The notes beneath the pieces were generated by a model that made no database searches, was not told the DNA's origin, and saw nothing but the letters and a program-made list of their open reading frames with translations. Below, piece by piece: positions 1 to 6,976 of a stretch of 8,821 nucleotides of DNA (position 1 is the first letter of the stretch; every line of letters starts with the position of its first letter). The DNA comes from Chloroflexota bacterium (GTDB lineage Bacteria; Chloroflexota; Dehalococcoidia; GIF9; UBA5629). The stretch is from positions 1 through 8,821 of the forward strand of contig VGOF01000047.1 of assembly GCA_016875975.1 (NCBI GenBank), given 5' to 3'. A program made the position numbers and the translations under genes.

Positions 1-726
1 AAAATCAAGATTATCCCCTACACCGACTTCTGGGCACCAATCAAATACCCCTGGCATATATTCGATGTGGTCTCCTATTTCCTGAGCTCTGCCCAGCGCA
101 ACATCGCACCATCTGCTTCCATTTCCCAAAGCGCTACCATTGAGGGCAATGTCATCATAGGTGACAAGGTCAGAGTGTTCGAGAACGCCGTAATCAGAGG
201 CCCGTCCTACATCGGCCCCAACACCATAATTGGCAACAATGCACTGGTGCGAGACCACAGCCACATCGGAGCCGACTGCGTCATCGGATTCTCCACCGAG
301 GTCAAAGGGTCATACATCGGGGACGGCTGCTGGTTCCATTCCAGCTATGTCGGTGACTCCATCATCGGCAGAAACTGCTCCTTCGGCGCCGGCACAGTGC
401 TGGCCAATTTCCGCTTCGATGAGCAGAACGTCTCAGTGCGCATCGGAAACGAGCTGGTCAACACGGGACGAGACAAGCTAGGCGCCATCATCGGCGATAA
501 TTGCAAGACCGGCATCAATGCCAGTGTCATGCCCGGCCTAAAAATAGGCCCCAACTCAGTTGTTGGCTCACATGTCTGTCTGGTGAAAGACCTGGAACCA
601 GACAAGATGGTCCTGGCCGAACCACACTATCGCACTCTGTCCAACCGCATCACAGTGGACGAAGACAAGAAACGGGAACTGAAACAGAAACTAGCCGGCG
701 ACCATTATATTGATTCAGCGCCTTAA
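1..726 (+). CDS. Sugar-1-phosphate nucleotidylyltransferase/acyltransferase, C-terminal part (5' truncated)
   Basis: The reading frame is open from base 1, so the gene begins upstream; a GTG at 67 is internal and should not be taken as the start. The 241 visible residues begin with a linker containing a YPWHIFD stretch. They continue as many imperfect hexapeptide repeats of the [IV]-G-x-x type (for example IEGNVIIGD, IGPNTIIGN, IGADCVIG), the signature of a left-handed parallel beta-helix. The segment with a His at visible residue 113, then YVGDSIIG and GAGTVLANFRFD, aligns by eye with the GlmU acetyltransferase region GHLTYLGD...GAGT, so the catalytic His appears kept. The family makes nucleotide sugars (UDP-GlcNAc or dTDP-hexose type) in the cytoplasm for envelope polymers. 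The nucleotidyltransferase domain would lie off the window. Archaeal-type bifunctional enzymes of the ST0452 kind are the closest match I recall. The exact sugar is unknown, and a stand-alone acyltransferase is possible. Confidence 0.78.
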   Translation, partial: KIKIIPYTDFWAPIKYPWHIFDVVSYFLSSAQRNIAPSASISQSATIEGNVIIGDKVRVFENAVIRGPSYIGPNTIIGNNALVRDHSHIGADCVIGFSTEVKGSYIGDGCWFHSSYVGDSIIGRNCSFGAGTVLANFRFDEQNVSVRIGNELVNTGRDKLGAIIGDNCKTGINASVMPGLKIGPNSVVGSHVCLVKDLEPDKMVLAEPHYRTLSNRITVDEDKKRELKQKLAGDHYIDSAP

Positions 727-760
727 TGGTGCTATATTCCACAAGTGGCATTATAGAACT

Positions 761-769
761 GAGGAGGTG
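761..769 (+). promoter_or_regulatory. Shine-Dalgarno of the alcohol dehydrogenase
   Basis: GAGGAGGTG lies 5 bases before a GTG at 775. This near-ideal spacing decides in favour of the rare GTG start. No convincing -35/-10 pair is visible in the 48-base gap behind the sugar-nucleotide gene, so the dehydrogenase may be read from an upstream promoter. Confidence 0.75.
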
Positions 770-774
770 TAATC

Positions 775-1800
775 GTGAAAGCTGCAGTATGGCACGCCCA
801 AAGGGACATGAAGCTGGAAGACATCCCGGAACCCACTATCGGACCTGAGGAGGTCAAGGTCAAAGTCAAGTATGCTGGAATCTGCCACACCGATGTATTC
901 GAATATCTCTATGGCCCGGTAACCGTATTCAACCCCCCGCTGGCGCTGGGACACGAGTTCTGCGGCTTCATAGCCGAGGTGGGAAGCAAGGTCAAAGGAC
1001 TCAAAGAAGGCGACCGTGTCACCGGCCTCCCCTACTACCCCTGCTGGAAATGTCACTACTGCAAGATGGGAGCCTGGAACATGTGCCTCGAACCCAAGGC
1101 GCATGCTATGCATATCAGTGGCGCCTTCGCCGAATATATACCACTCGATTACCGGGCAGTCTACAAACTGCCTGACAATGTGAGCATGGAAGAGGCAGCT
1201 ACTGTTGAACCAACCTCGGTAGCACTCAGAGTGATGAGACGGCTGGGATTGAAAAAGGGCGAAACCGTGTTTATTGTGGGTGCCGGCCCTATCGGACTGT
1301 TGCTCGCAATGGTAGCCAAGCACATGGGTGCAGGCAGAATTATCGTCAGCGAGCCGCTGGAAATCCGCCGCCAAAAAGCCAAGGAAATGGGTGCCACCGA
1401 CCTGGTAGACGCAGGGCCTTTAGCCGGGTTTGCGGTGCGCCAGCTTACTGATAACCTAGGAGCAGATATCGGCATAGACGCCGTGGGCAGCTCAGCCACG
1501 CTGGATATAGCCGCTGGCGGCACACGCAAGCTAGGACGTGTAGGCATAGTAGGCTTCTTCTACGAACCACACTATCCCCTGCCAGTGATGTTCGGCGCTA
1601 TAGGTAATGAGCTGACATACATCGCCACATTAGGCTACTCCGGCGAGATGAAAGAGGTAGTTAAGCTCGTGGGCGAAGGGAAATTACACCCCGGCACTAT
1701 CGTCAGCAAGACCATACCCTTCAAAGATATCATCGACTTCTTTGACAAGTTCGAGGACAACCGCGGAAAGTACCTGAAGATATTGGTTCAGATAAGCTGA
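775..1800 (+). CDS. Zinc-dependent medium-chain alcohol dehydrogenase
   Basis: This 341-residue protein has the usual length for the zinc-containing MDR family, which oxidises alcohols or polyols to carbonyls, or the reverse, in the cytoplasm. The N-terminal GroES-like domain carries the catalytic zinc ligands Cys37 (GICHTD), His60 and Glu61 (GHEF), and Glu145 in the VEPTSVA stretch. Four cysteines at 90, 93, 96 and 104 form the structural zinc lobe. The Rossmann domain has GAGPIG at 169-174. Glu193, at the end of the second strand (IIVSEP), is an acidic residue of the kind that favours NAD(H) over NADP(H). The GTG start is supported by the ribosome binding site at 761-769. The stop is 8 bases before the acyl-CoA ligase start, and the ligase's ribosome binding site overlaps this stop, so the two are almost certainly cotranscribed. 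Substrate is not readable; sorbitol/threonine-type and simple alcohol dehydrogenases share these motifs. In this context a hydroxy acid or hydroxyacyl alcohol is plausible. Confidence 0.92.
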   Translation: MKAAVWHAQRDMKLEDIPEPTIGPEEVKVKVKYAGICHTDVFEYLYGPVTVFNPPLALGHEFCGFIAEVGSKVKGLKEGDRVTGLPYYPCWKCHYCKMGAWNMCLEPKAHAMHISGAFAEYIPLDYRAVYKLPDNVSMEEAATVEPTSVALRVMRRLGLKKGETVFIVGAGPIGLLLAMVAKHMGAGRIIVSEPLEIRRQKAKEMGATDLVDAGPLAGFAVRQLTDNLGADIGIDAVGSSATLDIAAGGTRKLGRVGIVGFFYEPHYPLPVMFGAIGNELTYIATLGYSGEMKEVVKLVGEGKLHPGTIVSKTIPFKDIIDFFDKFEDNRGKYLKILVQIS

Positions 1801-1808
1801 GGACTGAC

Positions 1809-3326
1809 ATGAACCTGCCCGCCATGCTTAAAGAGAAGGCGACGACAATTGGGTCGAAGCCAGCCATCATCTACCAGGACCGTGCCATCACCTACAGCGA
1901 GCTGGAAGCCAGGGTGAACCGCTTTGCCCGTGCTCTGGCCGAATTGGGTGTTAAACACGATGACAAAGTTGCCATCATGCTTAACAACTGCCCTGAGTTC
2001 GTGGTAGCTTATTTCGCCTGTGCCTGGCTGGGGGCAGTGGCTGTTCCCGTCAACATCTTCTACAAAGAGCGAGAGTTGGAATACCTGCTCCGCGATAGCG
2101 ACGCTGTGACACTGATTACCAACCCGCTGTTCGCCGAATTCTACACCAAAATCCAGAATAAGCCCACGCAATTCAAATGGCTTATCGTCAATGGCAAATA
2201 CAACGAGGGGTTGGAGTTCTCCAAGCTGGAAGAGAAAGCCTCTTCAAAACCGCTGGAACCGTTGGGAGACGAAAGCAGCATAGCAGAGATACTATACACC
2301 TCCGGCACCACCGGCGAACCCAAGGGCACCATGCTAACGCAAGGCAACCTGCTATTCCACGCTAACGCCATAATACAGGTATTAGAGATGGATGATAACG
2401 ACCGCGCCTTGCTGGTGGTCCCCATGTTCCATGGTTTCGGCATAACCGTCATGCTCTGCGCCTTCGCTACCGGCTCCACTTTTGTCCTGCTCGACCCCTT
2501 CAACCCTGCAGAAGTCTTCGAGGCCATTCAGAAACATAAGGTCACTTTCCTGCCCATGGTGGTTGCCATGTATTTCATGCTCTTGATGCATCCTGACCGC
2601 TCCAAGTACGACCTATCTTCGCTGCGCATTGGCATCTCCGGCGCTTCAGCCATGCCTGCGCAACTGATGAAAGACTGCTCCGAAGCCTTCAAAATCAAGA
2701 TACTGGAAGCCTGGGGCCTGACAGAATGCTCCGCATCGGCCACCATGCAGCGTATGACCATGCCCTATAAAGAAGGCAGCGTGGGACTGGCACACCCCGG
2801 AGTGAAGGTCGGCGTCATGGATGACCAGGGCAACCTGCTCGGCCCAAGGCAGGTCGGGGAGTTGGTGATACAAGGCCCTCTAGTGATGAAAGGCTACTAC
2901 AAAAAGCCCAAGGAGACAGGAGAGGCGCTACATGACGGCTGGCTACACTCCGGCGACATGGGCTACTACGACGAGGAAGGTTATTTCTTTATGGTCGACC
3001 GCAAGAAAGAGCTTATCAACGTAGGCGGCGAAAAGGTCTTCCCCAGAGAAGTTGAAGAGCTTCTATACAAGCATCCCGCCGTAGCCGATGCTGTGCTGCT
3101 GCCCAAGCAAGATGCCCGTCTGGGGGAAATCCCCGTGGCAATAATCGTGCCCAAGCCTGGCGCTTCGACCACCGAAAAAGAGATGGTTGACTACCTCTCC
3201 AGGCAGGTGGCCCGGTTCAAGTTGCCGCGAAAAGTCATCTTCCTCGATACCGTTCCACGCAGCCCCATCGGCAAGATACTGAAAAAAGAACTGGTGAAAA
3301 TGCTCGCCGCAGGCGAGATAGGATAA
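1809..3326 (+). CDS. AMP-forming acyl-CoA ligase (FadD-like)
   Basis: This 505-residue member of the class I adenylate-forming family makes an acyl-CoA from a carboxylic acid, ATP and CoA through an acyl-adenylate. All core motifs are present: the phosphate-binding loop TSGTTGEPKG at 164-173; AWGLTEC at 301-307; the ribose-binding Asp383 in SGD; the hinge and CoA-half motif DRKKELINVGGEKV from 397; and the catalytic lysine Lys489 in PIGKI near the C-terminus. It should therefore be fully active. The length fits medium- or long-chain fatty acid and aromatic acid ligases; chain length or ring preference cannot be told from motifs. The ATG at 1809 is preceded by GAGGA at 1799-1803, which overlaps the stop of the dehydrogenase, suggesting translational coupling. 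The phosphotriesterase-like gene follows 38 bases later. Together with the flanking dehydrogenase and hydrolase it suggests activation of an acid product for CoA-linked breakdown. Confidence 0.94.
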   Translation: MNLPAMLKEKATTIGSKPAIIYQDRAITYSELEARVNRFARALAELGVKHDDKVAIMLNNCPEFVVAYFACAWLGAVAVPVNIFYKERELEYLLRDSDAVTLITNPLFAEFYTKIQNKPTQFKWLIVNGKYNEGLEFSKLEEKASSKPLEPLGDESSIAEILYTSGTTGEPKGTMLTQGNLLFHANAIIQVLEMDDNDRALLVVPMFHGFGITVMLCAFATGSTFVLLDPFNPAEVFEAIQKHKVTFLPMVVAMYFMLLMHPDRSKYDLSSLRIGISGASAMPAQLMKDCSEAFKIKILEAWGLTECSASATMQRMTMPYKEGSVGLAHPGVKVGVMDDQGNLLGPRQVGELVIQGPLVMKGYYKKPKETGEALHDGWLHSGDMGYYDEEGYFFMVDRKKELINVGGEKVFPREVEELLYKHPAVADAVLLPKQDARLGEIPVAIIVPKPGASTTEKEMVDYLSRQVARFKLPRKVIFLDTVPRSPIGKILKKELVKMLAAGEIG

Positions 3327-3347
3327 CGTCTCTTAAGCATAAATCAA

Positions 3348-3358
3348 GAGGAGGAGGA
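3348..3358 (+). promoter_or_regulatory. Extended Shine-Dalgarno of the lactonase-like gene
   Basis: The purine run GAGGAGGAGGA ends 6 bases before the ATG at 3365. It offers overlapping GGAGG registers and predicts strong initiation. No promoter-like pair is seen in the 38-base gap, in keeping with an operon. Confidence 0.7.
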
Positions 3359-3364
3359 ATCGAA

Positions 3365-4333
3365 ATGGCTAAGGTAAACACTGCTTTGGGCGCAATAGAT
3401 GCCACAGACCTGGGACCAACGCTAATACACGAACACCTGGTGCTGGGTTACCCGGGCTACGATGCCGACGCCCTGTGCACACCATACAACAAGGATGAAC
3501 TGGTCAAAACCTGCGCCGAGGCATTGGATGAGGCCAAGAAATACGGCCTAAAAACAGTGGTGGATGCCACACCTAACGACCTGGGCCGTCGTGTGGAGTT
3601 GGACAAAGCAGTCTCTGAAAAGACCGGCATAAACATCATCTGCTCCACAGGTATGTACATGGAAGCCGAAGGGCAACCCGCTTACTTGAAATTCCGCGGC
3701 CAGCTGTTGGACATCCAGGCCGAGCTGTACGATACTTTCATGCACGAGATAACTGTGGGCATCGGCAAGTCAGGCGTCAAAGCCGGTGTCATCAAGGTGG
3801 CCACAGGCCACGGTTGCATCAGCCCTTATGAAGAGAAGGTGCTGAAAGCCGCCGCCAAAGCCCAGAAGGCAACAGGTGTGCCCATTATCACCCACACGCA
3901 ATCAGGTACCATGGGCGTGGAACAAGCCACATTGCTCATAGGAGAGGAAGCTGACCCCAAGAAAATAATGATCGGTCACATGTGCTGCAGTTCCAACCTG
4001 GAATATCACCTGGCAGTGCTGAGTAAAGGCGTCAGCATCGGCCTCGACCGCTTTGGCATAGAGTTCCTGTACCCCGATAACCTGCGCAAAGCCACGCTCG
4101 TTGGCTTACTGGCTATCGGCTATGCCGACTACATCATGCTGTCCCACGACCACATTGCAAACTGGCTGGGCCGCCCCTTCGAGCTACCCGACTTCGTACA
4201 GGCAATGTTGGCCAACTGGTCCTACAGCCATGTCTTCAAAAACATCATCCCCGAGGTCAAAAAGACGGGTGTCACCGAGGAACAGGTTAACAAGATGCTG
4301 GTGAACAACCCCAAGCGCCTTTTCGGTGGCTAA
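3365..4333 (+). CDS. Phosphotriesterase-family hydrolase, probable lactonase (PLL-like)
   Basis: This 322-residue TIM-barrel metallohydrolase has the usual length of the phosphotriesterase family. It starts with the family signature GPTLIHEHL at 17-25. All six ligands of the binuclear metal site can be placed: His22 and His24 (HEH), the carboxylated Lys144, His177 (PIITH), His205 (MIGH) and Asp262 (LSHD). Tyr98 (STGMY) and Asp228-Arg229 (IGLDRFG) resemble the Tyr97 and Arg223 region that I recall from SsoPox, a phosphotriesterase-like lactonase. This favours lactone hydrolysis over true organophosphate hydrolysis. No signal peptide is visible, so it should be cytoplasmic. The gene follows the ligase by 38 bases and has a very strong ribosome binding site. 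A lactonase next to an alcohol dehydrogenase and an acid-CoA ligase makes chemical sense: ring opening gives a hydroxy acid. Family assignment is firm; the lactone substrate is inferred, and a different ester or amide is possible. Confidence 0.9.
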   Translation: MAKVNTALGAIDATDLGPTLIHEHLVLGYPGYDADALCTPYNKDELVKTCAEALDEAKKYGLKTVVDATPNDLGRRVELDKAVSEKTGINIICSTGMYMEAEGQPAYLKFRGQLLDIQAELYDTFMHEITVGIGKSGVKAGVIKVATGHGCISPYEEKVLKAAAKAQKATGVPIITHTQSGTMGVEQATLLIGEEADPKKIMIGHMCCSSNLEYHLAVLSKGVSIGLDRFGIEFLYPDNLRKATLVGLLAIGYADYIMLSHDHIANWLGRPFELPDFVQAMLANWSYSHVFKNIIPEVKKTGVTEEQVNKMLVNNPKRLFGG

Positions 4334-4362
4334 GCCCACGTAAAAACAATACACTCATCCCT

Positions 4363-5079
4363 ATGCCAAAGGCTAGCAAAATAAAACCCCTCCCCAGGCA
4401 CGTAGCCATCATCATGGACGGCAACGGCCGCTGGGCACAAAAGCGCGGACTGCCCCGCCTCGAAGGTCACAAGCAAGGAGGCCTCAACGCCAGGCGCGTC
4501 GTGGAAACGTTCCTGGAATACAGAGTCCCCTACCTGACACTTTATGCCTTTTCTACCGAGAATTGGAATCGCCCTAAAGAAGAGGTTCAAGGGCTGTTCA
4601 GGCTGTTGGAAGAGAAACTCGATGAAGGAGACGAGGTCGCCAGGGAAAAGAAGATCAGGGTACGCCATCTGGGCAACTTAGAGGGACTGCCACAGAAGAT
4701 TCAGAAGCGGATAAGAGAAGCTGTAGAGCAAACCAAGAACAATACAGGCATGACTCTTTGCCTGGCCTTCAACTACGGAGGCCGGGACGAAATAGTCCAG
4801 GCAGCACGGCGTATGGTGAGCGACAAATTAAATGTCAAAAAAATAAATGAAACCACCTTCAGCAAGTACCTGTATAGTGAGGACATTCCTGACCCCGACC
4901 TCATCATACGCACCGGCGGCGAGATGAGGCTCAGCAACTTCCTCACCTGGCAATCAGCCTACGCTGAAATCTACTTCACCCCTGTACTCTGGCCCGATTT
5001 CGACAAGAAAGAAATAGAAAAGGCATTGGCTACCTATAGCAAGCGCCAGCGCCGCTTCGGCCACGTGGAACCTGGCTAA
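4363..5079 (+). CDS. uppS: Cis-prenyl transferase (undecaprenyl diphosphate synthase type)
   Basis: This 238-residue enzyme adds isopentenyl diphosphate units in cis to an allylic primer, giving the long polyprenyl diphosphate that becomes the lipid carrier for peptidoglycan and other envelope glycans. Family motifs run in order: HVAIIMDGNGRWA at 13-25 with catalytic Asp19; GHKQG at 35-39; YAFSTENWNR at 61-70; FNYGGRDEI at 136-144; and DLIIRTGGEMRLSNFL from 179, with diphosphate-binding Arg183 and Arg189, followed by AYAEIYF. The length is typical of the bacterial enzyme. ATG 4363 is the only sensible start: the next Met lies inside the catalytic motif and there is no in-frame start between the lactonase stop and this ATG. 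Unusually, no Shine-Dalgarno is visible before it. The usual partners (cdsA, dxr, rseP) do not follow. The product could also be a shorter-chain cis-prenyl synthase, which motifs do not separate. Confidence 0.93.
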   Translation: MPKASKIKPLPRHVAIIMDGNGRWAQKRGLPRLEGHKQGGLNARRVVETFLEYRVPYLTLYAFSTENWNRPKEEVQGLFRLLEEKLDEGDEVAREKKIRVRHLGNLEGLPQKIQKRIREAVEQTKNNTGMTLCLAFNYGGRDEIVQAARRMVSDKLNVKKINETTFSKYLYSEDIPDPDLIIRTGGEMRLSNFLTWQSAYAEIYFTPVLWPDFDKKEIEKALATYSKRQRRFGHVEPG

Positions 5080-5112
5080 AATTTCTTCTGCGCTTAAGAA
5101 GCGCTACCCATA

Positions 5113-5141
5113 TAGACATTCCACGGGTGGTAGAGGATAAT
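5113..5141 (+). promoter_or_regulatory. Predicted sigma-70-type promoter of the amidase
   Basis: TAGACA (5113-5118) and GATAAT (5136-5141) each match five of six consensus bases and are exactly 17 bases apart. Transcription would begin around 5148, leaving a leader of about 14 bases that carries the AGGAGG. This suggests the amidase can be expressed independently of uppS and the upstream genes. Confidence 0.6.
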
Positions 5142-5150
5142 TTGTGATTA

Positions 5151-5157
5151 AGGAGGA
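5151..5157 (+). promoter_or_regulatory. Shine-Dalgarno that sets the amidase start
   Basis: AGGAGGA lies 4 to 5 bases before ATG 5162. The longest open frame starts at GTG 5144, but that codon is upstream of this site and also of the predicted transcription start. ATG 5159 would be only 2 to 3 bases away, and ATG 5168 about 11 bases. ATG 5162 is therefore favoured. Confidence 0.65.
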
Positions 5158-5161
5158 GATG

Positions 5162-6847
5162 ATGACCATGGACAAAGCCTACGACCTGGAATCAGTCAAA
5201 CTGCCAAGCCTCACCGGTGGACAGCTTAAATTCTTCGCCGGGGCACTGGAAAATCCCGCCATGCGCGGGATTTTGCTGCCATCGCTGCTGAAGTCAGGCG
5301 GCTTCGATAAGTTCCGAAAGATGGCAGTGGACGAACCGCCTACATTCTTGCCCCTGGCATTTACCGCTAAAACCGCAAAGGAAACGCCTGATATCCAGAC
5401 ACTGAATAAGATAGCTGGGACGAAAGCTAAGGGCATTCCTTACCAGACAGCAAGAGACTACGCCGAAGCCTATCGCACAGGCAAGACCACGCCCGTGGAA
5501 GTGACAAGGAAAATCCTGGACGCCATCAAGGAAAGCGACAATAGCACCCCACCCCTGCGCGCCTTCATAGCCGTAAATGAGAAAAACGTCATAGAGCAAG
5601 CAGAAGCTTCTGCCAAGAGATGGAAATCAGGAAAACCAATCAGCCCACTCGATGGCGTTCCCGTTGCGGTGAAGGACGAGGTTGACATGGTTCCCTACCC
5701 CACCACCGTGGGCACCACCTTCCTGGGTAAAGCACCAGCAAAAGAGGATTCCACCGTGGTAGCGCGGCTACGAGCAGCAGGAGCTTTGTTAATTGGCAAA
5801 GCCAACATGCACGAAATCGGCATCAACCCCAACGGTCTTAACGTGCATTACGGACACGTACGCAATCCGCATGACCTCAAGCATGATTCGGGCGGCAGCT
5901 CCAGCGGTCCTGCGGCGGCTGTGGCAGCCGGCTTTTGCCCCGTGTCCATCGGAGCAGATGGCGGCGGCTCCATCCGCATACCTTCTGCTCACTGCGGCAT
6001 AGTTGGGCTAAAACCGACCTTCGGACGGGTAAGCGAATTCGGTGCCGCCCCTCTGTGCTGGAGCGTAGCACATCTTGGTCCAATAGGAGCCAGCGTGGAA
6101 GACATAGCACTGGCCTATGCTGCAATTGCCGGCCCCGACAGCAAAGACCCCAACTCTCAGCACCAGCCAGCAGTCACGCTTAACGGCTGGAACAAAGCCG
6201 ACCTCAGCGGCCTTACCCTGGGCATATACCGCCCCTGGTTCAATCACGCATCGGCTTCAGTGGTAGCAACTTGCCAAGCGATGGTGGATAAATTAGTCAA
6301 GGCAGGGGCCAAGATAAAGGAAATCACCATCCCCGGGCTGGATGCCATGCGCATGGCACATGTGGTCACTATCCTCGCCGAGATGGTAACCAGCATGGAC
6401 AATTTTCCCCAGAACCGCGGCGACTTCGCCGCCAGCGTAAGAATCAATTTGGTTCTGGGCAGGGCATTCACCGCAGAGGACTATGTGAAGGCACAGCGCC
6501 TGCGCACCCGCGCCATAGCCACTTTCAATCAAGCACTCAAGGGTGTGGATGCCATTATCACGCCGGCGGCAGCTATGACCGCCCCGCTGATACCGGGAAC
6601 TGCCGAACCTATCGATTGGTCTGACCTTTCCAGCACCACGGAGGTCATGCGCTTCGCCTTTTCGGGCAACCTGGCGGGCTTGCCCGCTATCAGCTTCCCA
6701 GCCGGCTACGACGAAAAAGGCTTACCTATCGGCATGCAGGCTATGGGACAACACTGGGAAGAGCATGTATTGCTACGCATAGCTTATGCAGCAGAGCAGG
6801 TGATGGAACGGAAAAAACCTGTCTTGCACTTCAAAATACTCAAATAA
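5162..6847 (+). CDS. Amidase-signature hydrolase, resembling plant-type fatty acid amide hydrolase
   Basis: With the ATG at 5162 the protein has 561 residues. The amidase-signature core shows the Ser-cisSer-Lys triad: Lys171 in VAVKDEVD, cis-Ser246 in GGSSSG, and nucleophile Ser270 in GADGGGSIRIP. The spacings of 75 and 24 residues are the same as in mammalian FAAH (Lys142, Ser217, Ser241). The enzyme would split a carboxamide to an acid and ammonia or an amine. About 95 residues precede the core, including LTGGQLKFFAGALENP and FDKFRKMAVDEPPTF. By memory these match the N-terminal helical cap of Arabidopsis FAAH, as do ARDYAEAYRTGKTTP, PISPLDG, GKANMHEIG and the C-terminal KKP...ILK. No signal peptide or clear membrane span is seen. 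GatA is unlikely: no gatB or gatC is nearby and the N-terminus is different. A fatty or aryl amide substrate is inferred. It has its own promoter and sits 82 bases behind uppS. Confidence 0.9.
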   Translation: MTMDKAYDLESVKLPSLTGGQLKFFAGALENPAMRGILLPSLLKSGGFDKFRKMAVDEPPTFLPLAFTAKTAKETPDIQTLNKIAGTKAKGIPYQTARDYAEAYRTGKTTPVEVTRKILDAIKESDNSTPPLRAFIAVNEKNVIEQAEASAKRWKSGKPISPLDGVPVAVKDEVDMVPYPTTVGTTFLGKAPAKEDSTVVARLRAAGALLIGKANMHEIGINPNGLNVHYGHVRNPHDLKHDSGGSSSGPAAAVAAGFCPVSIGADGGGSIRIPSAHCGIVGLKPTFGRVSEFGAAPLCWSVAHLGPIGASVEDIALAYAAIAGPDSKDPNSQHQPAVTLNGWNKADLSGLTLGIYRPWFNHASASVVATCQAMVDKLVKAGAKIKEITIPGLDAMRMAHVVTILAEMVTSMDNFPQNRGDFAASVRINLVLGRAFTAEDYVKAQRLRTRAIATFNQALKGVDAIITPAAAMTAPLIPGTAEPIDWSDLSSTTEVMRFAFSGNLAGLPAISFPAGYDEKGLPIGMQAMGQHWEEHVLLRIAYAAEQVMERKKPVLHFKILK

Positions 6848-6918
6848 CATGGGCGGTGCACGCTGAGTGAAACATTATTTGACAGCCTCGCCACCCAGTT
6901 ACTCCATCCCCCACAGAA

Positions 6919-6927
6919 TGATATAAT
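6919..6927 (+). promoter_or_regulatory. Predicted extended -10 promoter of the inhibitor gene
   Basis: TGATATAAT is a perfect extended -10 (TGn plus TATAAT). The sequence 17 bases upstream (TTACTC at 6899-6904) is a poor -35, which extended -10 promoters tolerate. A consensus TTGACA at 6879-6884 is 37 bases away and cannot pair with it. A TATAAA at 6953-6958 is a weaker alternative. Confidence 0.45.
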
Positions 6928-6976
6928 CTAGCATATCCCTATTGTCCGATTCTATAAAGAGAGAGGAGGTCTAATC

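Noticed and set aside
67..69. GTG 67 as the start of the first gene
   Set aside because: The frame is open to base 1 and reads as a plausible linker (PYTDFW, YPWHIFD), so the gene simply enters from upstream.
751..1374. A 207-codon minus-strand frame inside the alcohol dehydrogenase
   Set aside because: The + strand here encodes all zinc ligands and the Rossmann motif; the reverse frame has low-complexity, His/Ser-rich content and no family resemblance.
618..1576. A 14-base repeat, CGAACCACACTATC, at 618-631 and 1563-1576
   Set aside because: Both copies lie within coding sequence and encode the short peptide EPHY in unrelated proteins. There are only two copies and no wider similarity, so it is probably chance.
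5090..5104. Hairpin GCGCTT-AAG-AAGCGC after uppS as a terminator
   Set aside because: The stem is only 6 bp and no T run follows on the + strand, so it is not a convincing rho-independent terminator. Some read-through into the amidase is likely.
5144..5161. GTG 5144 as the amidase start
   Set aside because: It lies upstream of the best ribosome binding site and of the predicted transcription start; ATG 5162 is better placed.
5162..6847. GatA subunit of the tRNA-dependent amidotransferase
   Set aside because: The core motifs are shared, but the long N-terminal extension, the FAAH-like linking segments and the absence of gatB or gatC nearby argue against it.
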